This document shows positions 1 through 7,500 of a stretch of 17,465 bases of DNA, in pieces. The notes below the pieces were generated by a model. That model ran no database searches and was not told where the DNA came from. It saw nothing but the letters and a program-made list of their open reading frames with translations. How positions within the stretch are numbered: the stretch's first letter is position 1; every line of letters begins with the position of its first letter. Origin of the DNA: CAXBYZ01 sp963980215 (GTDB taxonomy: Bacteria > Patescibacteriota > Microgenomatia > UBA1400 > CG1-02-47-37). Where the stretch lies: contig CAXBYZ010000016.1 of the NCBI GenBank assembly GCA_963980215.1, forward strand, positions 1-17,465. The letters are read 5' to 3'. The translations under genes and the position numbers were made by a program.

Positions 1-897
1 ACCAGGAACACTAGAAACTGCCTGTTTGATTTTTTGAGACCCTCTTGATGAAGAGAAGTCATTTGATAAAGCTTTTTTGGCGTCAACTTGTTCCCAAGAT
101 AAACCATCTTCTTGTTGAAAGTAGACGGCCATCTCGACATAAGTTTGAGGAAACCAGTAAGAGTTGAAAGCTAGTAAATCTTTATAGATTTGGTCTTCAG
201 ATAAATTGCTAGCAACGGCTAACTCGATGTAGCCTAGAGCAGCCATGCCGTGATTGCAGTCGGGAAATGCAGTGTGATTACCACAACAAGGTCGGTAAAC
301 ATTGCCGGCTATCTTCTCAACTAGATCTTGTTGTTCATCGGTTAAAGGAATTAGCTCATGACTGCTGTAAACTTCCATGGCTGGTTTTGAGCCTAGGGTC
401 CAGCCACCAGTTGAAGCAAAGTTTTTGGTAGGGTTTCCCCCTGTTCTCATAGGGCCTTGATCTAAAACTTTGGATTTATTGGCTAAACCTAGCGCCCAAA
501 GAGTGTTAACTACAAATCTAGAGTTGTTCTCGTTGATAACGATTTTTTTATCGAAGTTTTCAGAAAAAATATCTAGATCTTGTTTCCCGTTGGTGTTGGA
601 GTTGTAGATTTTTTCATATTTTTGCTGATCGATAGCTCCAACTTCAACTAGTTTTTTACCTAACTGACCCCAAGTAAGTGAAGTTTGATAGCCGGAAACA
701 GGGAGAACTTTGGCAGTAGCATCTTTAACTAAAGCTTCAGGGTCGTTGCTAATTAAGATTTCTTTTACTTGTTTGGCAAAGCGTCTTTTTAGGATGTAGT
801 ACTCGCTTAGTCCAACCAAGACACTACTGTTTATGGTTAGGATTAATGCCAACCAAAGAGGAACAACTTTTTTGATGAATTTTTTCTTTTTAGGCAT
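1..897 (-). CDS. Membrane-anchored Cys/His-motif protein of unknown function (partial, C-terminus beyond the window)
   Basis: An open frame of 299 codons runs without a stop to the window edge, so the C-terminus is missing. It starts at ATG 897-895, after a good Shine-Dalgarno (AAGGAG) that overlaps the stop of the upstream gene with 5 bases to the ATG. The N-terminus has a lysine-rich stretch (residues 3-10) and one hydrophobic segment (about 11-30), so it is probably anchored in the membrane with the rest outside. Residues 202-219 hold a striking motif, R-P-C-C-x-N-H-x5-C-N-H-G-M-A (Cys204, Cys205, His208, Cys214, His216), which could bind a metal ion or act in thiol chemistry. I do not recognise a named family. 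It is the third gene of an operon with a DUF1573 protein and an ArsR-TRASH regulator, which supports a metal or redox role; that role is inference. Confidence 0.85.
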   Translation of the reverse strand, partial: MPKKKKFIKKVVPLWLALILTINSSVLVGLSEYYILKRRFAKQVKEILISNDPEALVKDATAKVLPVSGYQTSLTWGQLGKKLVEVGAIDQQKYEKIYNSNTNGKQDLDIFSENFDKKIVINENNSRFVVNTLWALGLANKSKVLDQGPMRTGGNPTKNFASTGGWTLGSKPAMEVYSSHELIPLTDEQQDLVEKIAGNVYRPCCGNHTAFPDCNHGMAALGYIELAVASNLSEDQIYKDLLAFNSYWFPQTYVEMAVYFQQEDGLSWEQVDAKKALSNDFSSSRGSQKIKQAVSSVPG

Positions 898-906
898 AAA
901 TTCTCC

Positions 907-1398
907 TTATTTAGTAACGTTGGCGGTTAGGTTTAAAGTGATTTTAGGATTTGATTGATCGTTGGTTTCTAAGATTACCTGACGGGTGATGGGGCCAAAG
1001 CCATTGGGGCCGTGAAAGGCAGGATCAAACTCAACTAAAATTTGTGCAGACTCCCCTGCCGGAACCAGACCTTGCCAAGAAGAGTTGGAGTGCATACCAA
1101 AGAATGGACTTTGATCATCGCCTATAACCACCTTGGCATTGGTGCACATACAGGAAGTGACTAAGTTGGCCAAAGTAAGAGTGCCTGAGCCTTTGTTTTC
1201 TATCAAAAAAGTTTTAGTAGCGTTGCCTCCAGTAAGGGAAATATCTCCCCAGTCGTGGCTGGTTTCGGCCATGACAGCTTTGGCTGTCATGGAAGTAGTT
1301 AGGACCTGAGGGCCTGATTTTGAGACGAAAAAAACACCACCGACGATGATAATGAGAGTGGCGATGATAGAAGCAATGATAACTTTATTGTTGGACAT
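907..1398 (-). CDS. DUF1573-type extracytoplasmic protein with a CxC motif
   Basis: The 163-residue protein has an N-terminal membrane anchor (about residues 6-25) and then an immunoglobulin-like beta domain typical of DUF1573: a 'HDWGDI' start, a 'FLIENKGSGTLTL' strand, a T-S-C-x-C-T turn (Cys83, Cys85) and a closing 'ILETNDQSNPKITLNL' stretch. DUF1573 proteins usually carry S-C-G-C-T at this turn; here the middle residue is Met, giving C-M-C, and a Gly-Met-His follows near residues 101-103. Such S-ligands could hold copper or another soft metal, but this is inference. It lies 4 bases after the ArsR-TRASH gene and 8 bases before the Cys/His-motif gene, so the three are surely co-transcribed. 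No clear Shine-Dalgarno precedes the ATG, suggesting translational coupling to the gene upstream. The molecular function of DUF1573 is not well established. Confidence 0.8.
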   Translation of the reverse strand: MSNNKVIIASIIATLIIIVGGVFFVSKSGPQVLTTSMTAKAVMAETSHDWGDISLTGGNATKTFLIENKGSGTLTLANLVTSCMCTNAKVVIGDDQSPFFGMHSNSSWQGLVPAGESAQILVEFDPAFHGPNGFGPITRQVILETNDQSNPKITLNLTANVTK

Positions 1399-1402
1399 AA
1401 GT

Positions 1403-1891
1403 CTATTCTTTCAAGTATTTGTTTGGATTTTTTTTAAATTGGTTTTTGCAACCTTGGGCACAAAAGTAATAGGTTTGGTTTTTGTATTTGTAAGCGGCTG
1501 CAGCAGTTTTTGGACTAACCCGCATATCGCAAACCAAGTCTTTTTTTAAAGGAATTAGGTCTTTCATTTTTAGTCTTAATTCTTCTTCCAATTTAGTGTT
1601 GCTTTTGTTTTGATCGATGAGAGTTTCTCTAATAAGGTCGAGTGATTTTACTATGTTGGGGTGAGATAGCTGGTAGTAGATAAAGTGTCCGTCTCTTGTG
1701 GTAGTGACAACTTGATGTTGTCTTAAAACTGTTAGGTGTTGGGATAAATTAGCTTGAGGAATGCCGAGCATTTTTTGGATATCTGAGACAGTTAGTTTTT
1801 GGTTTCGAAGCAGTTGAATAATTTCTAGACGTTTTTCTGAAGCTAGGGCTTTGTAGATATTGGCGTTAAGTTTAAAAACTGTTTTATACAT
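1403..1891 (-). CDS. ArsR-family repressor fused to a C-terminal YHS/TRASH metal-binding domain
   Basis: The 162-residue protein has an ArsR/SmtB winged helix at about residues 10-90, with 'YKALASEKRLEIIQLL' at the start, a recognition helix around 'QANLSQHLTVLRQH' and a wing at 'TRDGHFIYYQL'. A charged linker (about 92-116) joins it to a YHS/TRASH domain. There Cys121, Cys144 and Cys148 fit the C-x(19-22)-C-x3-C metal-binding pattern and 'TYYFCAQGC' is diagnostic. The classical ArsR alpha-3 metal site (ELCVCD) is absent, so sensing is probably moved to the tail. The family normally represses its own operon and releases DNA on metal binding. The start codon lies inside the promoter-operator palindrome, with no Shine-Dalgarno and a predicted 5' leader of only about 9 bases. 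The gene heads the operon with DUF1573 and the Cys/His-motif protein. The ligand is unknown; copper, silver or another soft metal is plausible. Confidence 0.88.
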   Translation of the reverse strand: MYKTVFKLNANIYKALASEKRLEIIQLLRNQKLTVSDIQKMLGIPQANLSQHLTVLRQHQVVTTTRDGHFIYYQLSHPNIVKSLDLIRETLIDQNKSNTKLEEELRLKMKDLIPLKKDLVCDMRVSPKTAAAAYKYKNQTYYFCAQGCKNQFKKNPNKYLKE

Positions 1892-1920
1892 ATATTCGAA
1901 TATACTAATATATGTATAAA
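1883..1920. promoter_or_regulatory. Probable ArsR-type operator: 14-bp perfect inverted repeat
   Basis: Two perfect 14-bp arms (1883-1896 and 1907-1920, TTTATACATATATT and its complement) flank a 10-base centre. A second perfect 14-bp palindrome (TATATTCGAATATA, 1891-1904) sits across the left arm and centre. Together they cover the -10 box, start site and start codon of the ArsR-TRASH gene. ArsR repressors commonly bind AT-rich imperfect dyads at this position, so autorepression is the likely role. The AT bias makes some symmetry expected by chance, but a 14-bp perfect repeat at a promoter is unlikely to be random. Confidence 0.65.
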
Positions 1921-1936
1921 CTTAATGGCTTGTCAA
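1907..1936 (-). promoter_or_regulatory. Promoter of the ArsR-TRASH operon
   Basis: On the minus strand a perfect -35 TTGACA (1936-1931), an 18-base spacer and a -10 TATATT (1912-1907) predict a start near 1900, about 9 bases before the ATG. The -10 lies inside the right arm of the inverted repeat. Confidence 0.65.
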
Positions 1937-1957
1937 GCTATAAAATAATGGTATATT
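1930..1957 (+). promoter_or_regulatory. Divergent promoter of the small gene at 1964
   Basis: A -35 TTGTCA (1930-1935), a 16-base spacer and a -10 TATATT (1952-1957) place the start at about 1964, which is the ATG itself. The -35 shares five bases with the opposite-strand -35 inside the near-palindrome CTTG-T-CAAG (1929-1937). Confidence 0.5.
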
Positions 1958-1963
1958 CTTTTT

Positions 1964-2257
1964 ATGACAAAATACAAACAATATTTTAAAGAGATGTGCG
2001 AGGAGAATGCCGAAAAGTTTGAGGCTTTTAAGGTGCTTCATGATAAGTATCGATTAGATAAGAAAACCAACCAAGTTGAGTACAACAAGGCTGGTGAAGT
2101 AGTGGTGAAGATTATCCGTGAGCGTGAAGATAGCTTGTGCTCGACCATGGAGAAAGGCAAGAATAACGCCTACTCTACCCGCTTGGCTGAGAAATTCTGG
2201 GAAGAAGTTCGAGCAGTTTTTCCTTTGATTGACTTTGTTGGGGTGGAGATTGAATGA
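1964..2257 (+). CDS. Small conserved-looking protein of unknown function, probably leaderless mRNA
   Basis: This 97-residue, highly charged, mostly helical soluble protein has no signal peptide, membrane segment or known motif. Notable features are the 'YKQYFKEMCEENAEKFEAF' helical start, 'IIREREDSLCSTMEKG' in the middle and the 'LAEKFWEEVRAVFPLIDFVGVEIE' end. I have the impression of similar short proteins in other Patescibacteria, but cannot confirm it here. No Shine-Dalgarno precedes the ATG, and the best promoter puts transcription start at the ATG, so translation is probably leaderless. It diverges from the ArsR-TRASH operon and converges on the tRNA-Glu gene. Whether the ArsR repressor also controls it is open: the inverted repeat ends 9 bases before its -35. 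Confidence 0.7.
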   Translation: MTKYKQYFKEMCEENAEKFEAFKVLHDKYRLDKKTNQVEYNKAGEVVVKIIREREDSLCSTMEKGKNNAYSTRLAEKFWEEVRAVFPLIDFVGVEIE

Positions 2258-2309
2258 TTTAGTGATGGTTCTGAAAAGAATTGATATATCAACCTAAATT
2301 TAGTATTTG

Positions 2310-2382
2310 TGACCCCACGGAGAATCGAACTCCGCTTTCTAGGATGAAAACCTAGTGTCCTGAACCGATAGACGATGGGGCC
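2310..2382 (-). tRNA. tRNA-Glu (anticodon TTC)
   Basis: The minus strand folds into a full cloverleaf. The acceptor stem is GGCCCCA/TGGGGTC with one G-U pair, the anticodon stem CTAGG/CCTAG encloses the loop TT-TTC-AT, and the T-loop is TTCGATT. The discriminator is A and no CCA is encoded. It lies 5 bases after tRNA-Lys and is co-transcribed with it. With GatCAB present, a non-discriminating GluRS probably also makes Glu-tRNA-Gln in this organism (inference). Confidence 0.95.
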
Positions 2383-2387
2383 TAGTG

Positions 2388-2460
2388 TGAGCCGTATAGG
2401 ACTTGAACCTATGACACTCTGCTTAAAAGGCAGATGCTCTACCAACTGAGCTAACGGCCC
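2388..2460 (-). tRNA. tRNA-Lys (anticodon TTT)
   Basis: A full cloverleaf is visible on the minus strand. The acceptor stem is GGGCCGT/ACGGCTC with one G-U pair, the D-arm is GCTC/GAGC, the anticodon stem TCTGC/GCAGA encloses the loop CT-TTT-AA, and the T-loop is TTCAAGT. The discriminator is A and CCA is not encoded. It follows rplS by 69 bases with no clear terminator between them. Confidence 0.95.
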
Positions 2461-2492
2461 ATGAAAATGGGTAAAAGGTGTAACAAAATAGT

Positions 2493-2521
2493 ATTTTAAC
2501 AGAACTTATGGGGGATTAGAA
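2493..2521 (-). promoter_or_regulatory. Weak candidate promoter for the tRNA-Lys/tRNA-Glu pair
   Basis: On the minus strand a poor -35 (TTCTAA, 2521-2516), a 17-base spacer and a -10 TAAAAT (2498-2493) would start transcription about 26 bases before tRNA-Lys. The -35 match is low, so read-through from rplS is an equally good explanation. Confidence 0.28.
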
Positions 2522-2529
2522 GGCTTTGT

Positions 2530-2856
2530 TTAGTTTGCGGCTTTAACTTTTAGAGCGCCTTTACCGATTCTTGATCTTAAGTAGTTTAACTTAGCCCTTC
2601 TTGGATTACCTTTTCTAACAACTTCTACTTTGATTATGTTTGGAGATAGGACTGGCCAAATCTTTTCGACTCCAATTCCATCTGAGGAAATTTTTCTAAC
2701 TGTAAAAGACTTACCTTCATCTCTGCCTTTAATACCCATAACTAATCCAGTAAAAGTCTGTTTTTGAACTTTCTCCCCTGACATAAACTGCTGGGTAACA
2801 CTAATGGTATCACCTATGCTTATTTCAGTTGCAAATACTTTTGTTTTGATTGCCAT
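2530..2856 (-). CDS. rplS: 50S ribosomal protein L19
   Basis: L19 binds 23S rRNA at the interface with the small subunit and stabilises the 30S-50S bridge. The 108-residue protein keeps the family layout. It has 'EISIGDTISVTQQF' at the start, the SH3-like barrel with 'QTFTGLVMGIKGRDEGKSFTVRK', then 'DGIGVEKIWPVLSPNI' and the C-terminal 'RRAKLNYLR' rRNA-binding stretch. The length is close to the usual 110-120. In many bacteria rplS sits with trmD, rimM and rpsP; here it is instead the last protein gene of a gatCAB-dnaE-pyrG block, 15 bases after pyrG. The ATG lacks a Shine-Dalgarno, and a short dyad (2863-2875) lies between the pyrG stop and this start. Confidence 0.97.
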   Translation of the reverse strand: MAIKTKVFATEISIGDTISVTQQFMSGEKVQKQTFTGLVMGIKGRDEGKSFTVRKISSDGIGVEKIWPVLSPNIIKVEVVRKGNPRRAKLNYLRSRIGKGALKVKAAN

Positions 2857-2871
2857 ATGGGGGTGATTGTA

Positions 2872-4509
2872 TCACATTTTTTTATTTTTTATAGATGCTT
2901 TTATGAACCGAAGAAAGATTGGGTGAGGTTTTAAGGGTCTGGATTTATACTCCGGATGACCTTGAGTGCCAATAAAGAAAGGGTGTTCTTTTTGGCTAAG
3001 CTCAATTATCTCTACAAGATTTTCTTTTTTTGACTTACCAGAGATTATTAAACCTTTTGATTCTAGTTCTTGTAAGTAATCCTGATTAAACTCGTAGCGA
3101 TGTCGATGTCTTTCTGAAATATCTGTGGTTTTATAGCAAGAGTGGGCTAAGGTGTTTTTCTTTACTTTGCAGTCCCAAGATCCAAGCCTCATAGTGCCAC
3201 CGTAGGCTCTTGATTTTAGATTTCTAATTTGTTCTGGAATAATGTGAATGACTGGGTGTTTGGTTTTAGGATTCACTTCAGTTGTGTGAGCATTTTTGAG
3301 ACCGGCTTTGTTTCTGGCAAACTCGACAACGGCTAACTGCATACCCAGACATAAACCTAAGTAAGGAATTTTGTTGACTCTAGCGTAGTTGATAGCCTCT
3401 ACCATGCCGTCTACTCCCCGCTCACCCCAACCGATGGGGACAATGATACCGTTAACATCTTTTAGTGCTTTGTTTATTTCTTGATTTGAGTTTTGAGAGT
3501 TAATTTCTTTGATCTTAATATTGGCATTATTAGGCCAAGAAGCGTGATCAATAGCGTCAAAGAGAGCTGCGTAAGAGTCTTTTAAGTGATAGTCTCCTGT
3601 TGAGAAGTACTTACCAACAATAGCAAGAGTAATATCGTGTTTTTTGGGTGCTTTAATTAATTGAATTAGATTTTTCCATTTACTTAAATTGATTGTATTT
3701 GTTTTTAGACTTAGCTTATTTAGAAGAATTTTTGAGAAGTCTTGTTTTTCTAACACTAAAGGTAGTTCGTAGATTTCTTTTAAGTCTGGGGCTGAGATAA
3801 TGCTTTGGGGCTCGACGTTGCAGAATAAAGCAAAGCGTTCTCGGCGTCTTTTGTCTATGTAGGAAGTGGCTCTAGCGACAATAATATCTGGTTGGATACC
3901 CATACCATTTAAGAGCTTAACCGAGAGTTGGGTGGGTTTGGTTTTGGGTTCACCTAAGTGTTTGGGGGTGGGTAAGTAAGAAACGTGAATGTGAACTACG
4001 GTGTCCTGATGTTTTAGCTTCATGATTCTAGCAGCCTCATAGTAGAGAGCATTTTGGTACTCGCCAGTAGTCCCACCCAACTCAACGATCATGACGTCTG
4101 ATTTGGTTTTTTTGGCTAAGTCTTTAATTCTTTTTATGATTTCATCAGTGACGTGAGGAATGGCTTCTACATCTTCTCCTTTGTACTCAAAGTTTCTTTC
4201 TTTGTCGATGACTGACTTATAAATTTGGCCCATGGTGATAAAACTTTCTCTGGTTAAGTTTTTGTCTAAAAACTTTTCATAGGTACCGATATCCATATCT
4301 GTTTCGGCTCCATCTTCACACAAAAATGGGTCGCCGTGTTCGATGGGGTTGATTAAACCAGAATCAATATTTAGGTAGTTTTCGCATTTGATTGGAGTGA
4401 TTTTAAGGCCATGATTTTTTAAGAGAAGAGCGGTAGAAGCGGTAATTAAACCTTTGCCGAGTCCGGACAAGACTCCTCCAGAAACAAATACATACTTGGG
4501 TTGATTCAT
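2872..4509 (-). CDS. pyrG: CTP synthase (divergent)
   Basis: CTP synthase makes CTP from UTP, ATP and glutamine. The 545-residue protein has the synthetase domain (about 1-275), with a P-loop 'GGVLSGLGKG', Asp73 in 'EDGAETDMDIG' and the UTP-binding 'KTKPTQLSVK'. The class I glutamine amidotransferase domain (about 290-540) has nucleophile Cys387 in 'GLCLGMQ' and His518/Glu520 in 'GHPEY', so all catalytic residues are present. Several near-invariant sites differ from the E. coli enzyme. K-L-D-P-Y is K-C-E-N-Y (41-45), G-D-I-E is G-E-Y-Q (149-152) in the pyrimidine/CTP pocket, and the oxyanion-loop G-G-F-G is I-G-W-G (359-362). It starts 2 bases after the dnaE stop with no Shine-Dalgarno, so it is probably translationally coupled. 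The gene call is firm; altered feedback control is inference. Confidence 0.96.
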   Translation of the reverse strand: MNQPKYVFVSGGVLSGLGKGLITASTALLLKNHGLKITPIKCENYLNIDSGLINPIEHGDPFLCEDGAETDMDIGTYEKFLDKNLTRESFITMGQIYKSVIDKERNFEYKGEDVEAIPHVTDEIIKRIKDLAKKTKSDVMIVELGGTTGEYQNALYYEAARIMKLKHQDTVVHIHVSYLPTPKHLGEPKTKPTQLSVKLLNGMGIQPDIIVARATSYIDKRRRERFALFCNVEPQSIISAPDLKEIYELPLVLEKQDFSKILLNKLSLKTNTINLSKWKNLIQLIKAPKKHDITLAIVGKYFSTGDYHLKDSYAALFDAIDHASWPNNANIKIKEINSQNSNQEINKALKDVNGIIVPIGWGERGVDGMVEAINYARVNKIPYLGLCLGMQLAVVEFARNKAGLKNAHTTEVNPKTKHPVIHIIPEQIRNLKSRAYGGTMRLGSWDCKVKKNTLAHSCYKTTDISERHRHRYEFNQDYLQELESKGLIISGKSKKENLVEIIELSQKEHPFFIGTQGHPEYKSRPLKPHPIFLRFIKASIKNKKM

Positions 4510-4511
4510 AG

Positions 4512-7500
4512 TTATTTTAGGGCTAAAACTTTTCCTTGATGGGGTTTTAAAATTTTCTTTATTTTGTTTTTAATACTTTCAAAGTTTACAGTATATGGCA
4601 AGTTAATGACTTTGGTAACTGAAGTGCCGTTTTTTAACTCAATGATGATTTTATCTGAACCGTGGTTGGCTAAAAGAAGCTGGTTGATATCAATAAGAAT
4701 TGATTTTGGGGAGTTTTGATCAATAACAAGTTTATAAACATCTAAAGATGAGTCTGGTTTTTCTTGAATTGGTTTGGCGAGTTCATTGGCGTCTGGTTGA
4801 AGTGCAGACTCAACTAGCATTGCTAACCGATCTTTTAGATCTACTTGACCAGTGACTAAGATAGGTTTATCGGCAAGCCAGTACTCTTTAGTTTTGGCGT
4901 ATAGTTTGGGGAAGATGACTAATTCGATATCTCCGGAACCATCGTTTAGGGTAGCAAAGGCCATTTCAGAGTTATTTTTTTTGGTTAGTATTTTCTTAAC
5001 GGTTTTTATTACTCCTCCAACCGTGACAGTTTTATTTAAGTGGAGATCTCCATCTAAGTCTCCAATTTCGTGGGTAGCAAGCGAGCGAATTTTCTTTAAT
5101 GAGTTAGCCAGGGGGTGTTCGGTAAGGTAAAATCCCAAAAGTTCTTTTTCATGATTAAGTAGATCGGCTTTATCAAATTCGTCTATATCTTGGAAAATAT
5201 CTTGAGGGGTTAGGTTTTTTGATTTATCTTCTTTAAAAAGTGAAACTTGTGGACTGTTTTGTAGTTTTTGGTGGTCGGCTGCTTTTTGCCTGATGTCTTC
5301 TAGAGATGTGATCATCTGAGAACGATTACCAAATTGGTCAAAAGCACCAACCAAGATTAAACTCTCGATAACTTTTTTATTGGCTTTGGTGTGATCTACT
5401 CGCCTACAAAAGTCTGTTAGGGAGGCAAAAAATTTCTTCTTTCTTTCCTTAATGATAGCTTTAATTGCAGCTTCACCAACATTTTTGATAGCAGATAGTC
5501 CAAAGCGAATGGCTTTTTTATTTAGTGAATCTTCGTCTTTGGTAATACTAAAACTAATGAAAGAGTCATTTATGCTTGGAGGCAAGACTTTGATTTTTAA
5601 ACGTGCACAGTCTTCAATAACTATTGGTATTTTATCTTGGTTACCTGACTCGGCTGTGAGTAAAGCTGCCATAAACTCAACTGGAAAGTTGGCTTTCATG
5701 TAGGCGGTTTGGTAGGCAATCATGGCGTAGGCAGTAGCGTGAGCTTTGTTGAAGCCGTAGCCGGCAAACTTTTCAATGTAACTCCATACTTTTTCAGCAA
5801 TTTTTTTGGTGTATCCTTTTTCAACTGATTGCTTGATAAACTTAATCTGTTCTTTTTTCATGATAGAGTGTTTCTTTTTACCAATAGCACGTCTGAGGAT
5901 GTCAGCTTCACCCAGGGAGTATCCGGCCATCAGGTTAGCAATCTGAAGAGCCTGTTCTTGATAAACAGCAATCCCGTAAGTTTCTTCTAAGATTGGTTTT
6001 AAGTCATTATGAGGGTAGACAATAGTTTCTGGTTTTAGTTTTCCTGATATAAAGTCGTCGATTAGTTCCATCGGACCTGGTCGATAAAGTGCGACCATAG
6101 CGGTTAGGTCTGAAAACCTTGAAGGTTGTAGTTTTCGGGCTACTCTTTTCATGCCACTTGATTCAAGTTGAAAAATACCGACCGTGAAGCCGTTCCTAAG
6201 AAGAGAAAAAGTTTTTTCGTCATCCAAGGGCAACTCGGAAACGTCGACTTTGACTTTAGCGTGTTTTAGAGTAAAGTCGATAGCGTTTTGGAGAGTGGTT
6301 AAGTTTCTTAAACCTAAAAAGTCTATTTTTAATAAACCAATGGCGTCTGAGGAAACGTTGCAGTCAAGTGAGTACATGTCATATTGAGTGGTGGCTCGAT
6401 CGTGTTTGCCGTCATCTTGTATCGGGGTGTAGTCGGTTAGGGGTTTGTCCGAGATAACCACGGCGGCGGCGTGAGTGGAAGCATGTCGAGCAGTGCCTTC
6501 TACTTTTTTGGCAAGAGAGAGAAGTTCTCTAAATTTATCTTGACGATTGAGCTCCTGAAGCTCTGGGACATTAACTACCGCCTCTTCAATGCTAAAACCA
6601 ACTGGAATTAATTTGGCCACTTTATCTGGATCTGAGTAAGGCATACCTAAAACTCGACCAATATCTCTAATGGCTCCCCTAGCTTCCATGGTTCCAAAGG
6701 TGATGATCTGGGCGACTTTGTCGTGGCCGTACTTATCTGCCACGTACTGGATAGCCTCGTCCCTTCTGTTGTCTGCAAAATCAAGGTCAATATCTGGAGG
6801 GCTAGGTCTCTCAGGATTCATGAACCTCTCGAAAGGAATGTTGTGATAAATTGGATCGATGGAGGTGATTCTTAAAGCGTAAGCCACTAGTGAACCAGCC
6901 ACACTACCACGACCAGGACCAACTCTAATTTTGTTTTTCTTAGACCAGTTAACAAAGTCAGCTACGATTAGAAAGTAAGTAGCAAAACCTTTTTTAGTAA
7001 TGATGTCGAGTTCGTAATCTAATCTGTCTTGCATTTCTTTGGTAACATTTTTAAAGCGTTTTTTTAAACCTTGATTTGAAGTGTCTCTAAAGTATTTATC
7101 TGTATCGGTGTAACCTTTGGGAAGAGGGAAGTCTGGAAGAATCCAGTTGCCGGTGTCTATCTTTAAGTTGCACTTCTCTTCTACCTCCAGAGTGTTTTTA
7201 AGAGCATCTGGTAAATCTGGAAAGAGTTGGCTCATCTCCTCAGTAGATTTTAGGTAGTAGCTGGGTGAGTCGATCATGGTCATTCGTTTTTCGTCGGCTA
7301 GAGTAGTTTTAGTTTGGATAGCCAGAAGAGCATCTTGAGCTTTGGCGTCTTCTTTGCTAACGTAGTGAACGTCGTTAGTGGCGATGATGGGAATTCCTAG
7401 TTTTCTGGAAAAATCTAAGAGAGTGACGTTGATTTTATCAAGCTCAGTTAAACCGTCATGTCTTTGGAGTTCGATGTAGAAGTCCTTACCAAATAAATTT

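Noticed and set aside
2255..2310. Palindromes TTGATATATCAA (2281-2292) and CTAAATTTAG (2294-2303) between converging genes as a terminator.
   Set aside because: The stems are short and AT-only, and the T-rich tail is weak in both directions; chance is likely at this base composition.
2170..2445. Minus-strand open frame across tRNA-Glu and the end of the small gene; similar small plus-strand frame across tRNA-Asp (11099-11293).
   Set aside because: Both are built largely from tRNA sequence and have no start signals or domain content.
2863..2895. Plus-strand hairpin (GTGAT-TGT-ATCAC) followed by a T-rich run, resembling a terminator.
   Set aside because: There is no plus-strand gene upstream; the T-run is simply the reverse of the lysine/asparagine codons at the end of pyrG. 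The stem is only 5 bp. It could limit antisense transcription but I cannot support that.
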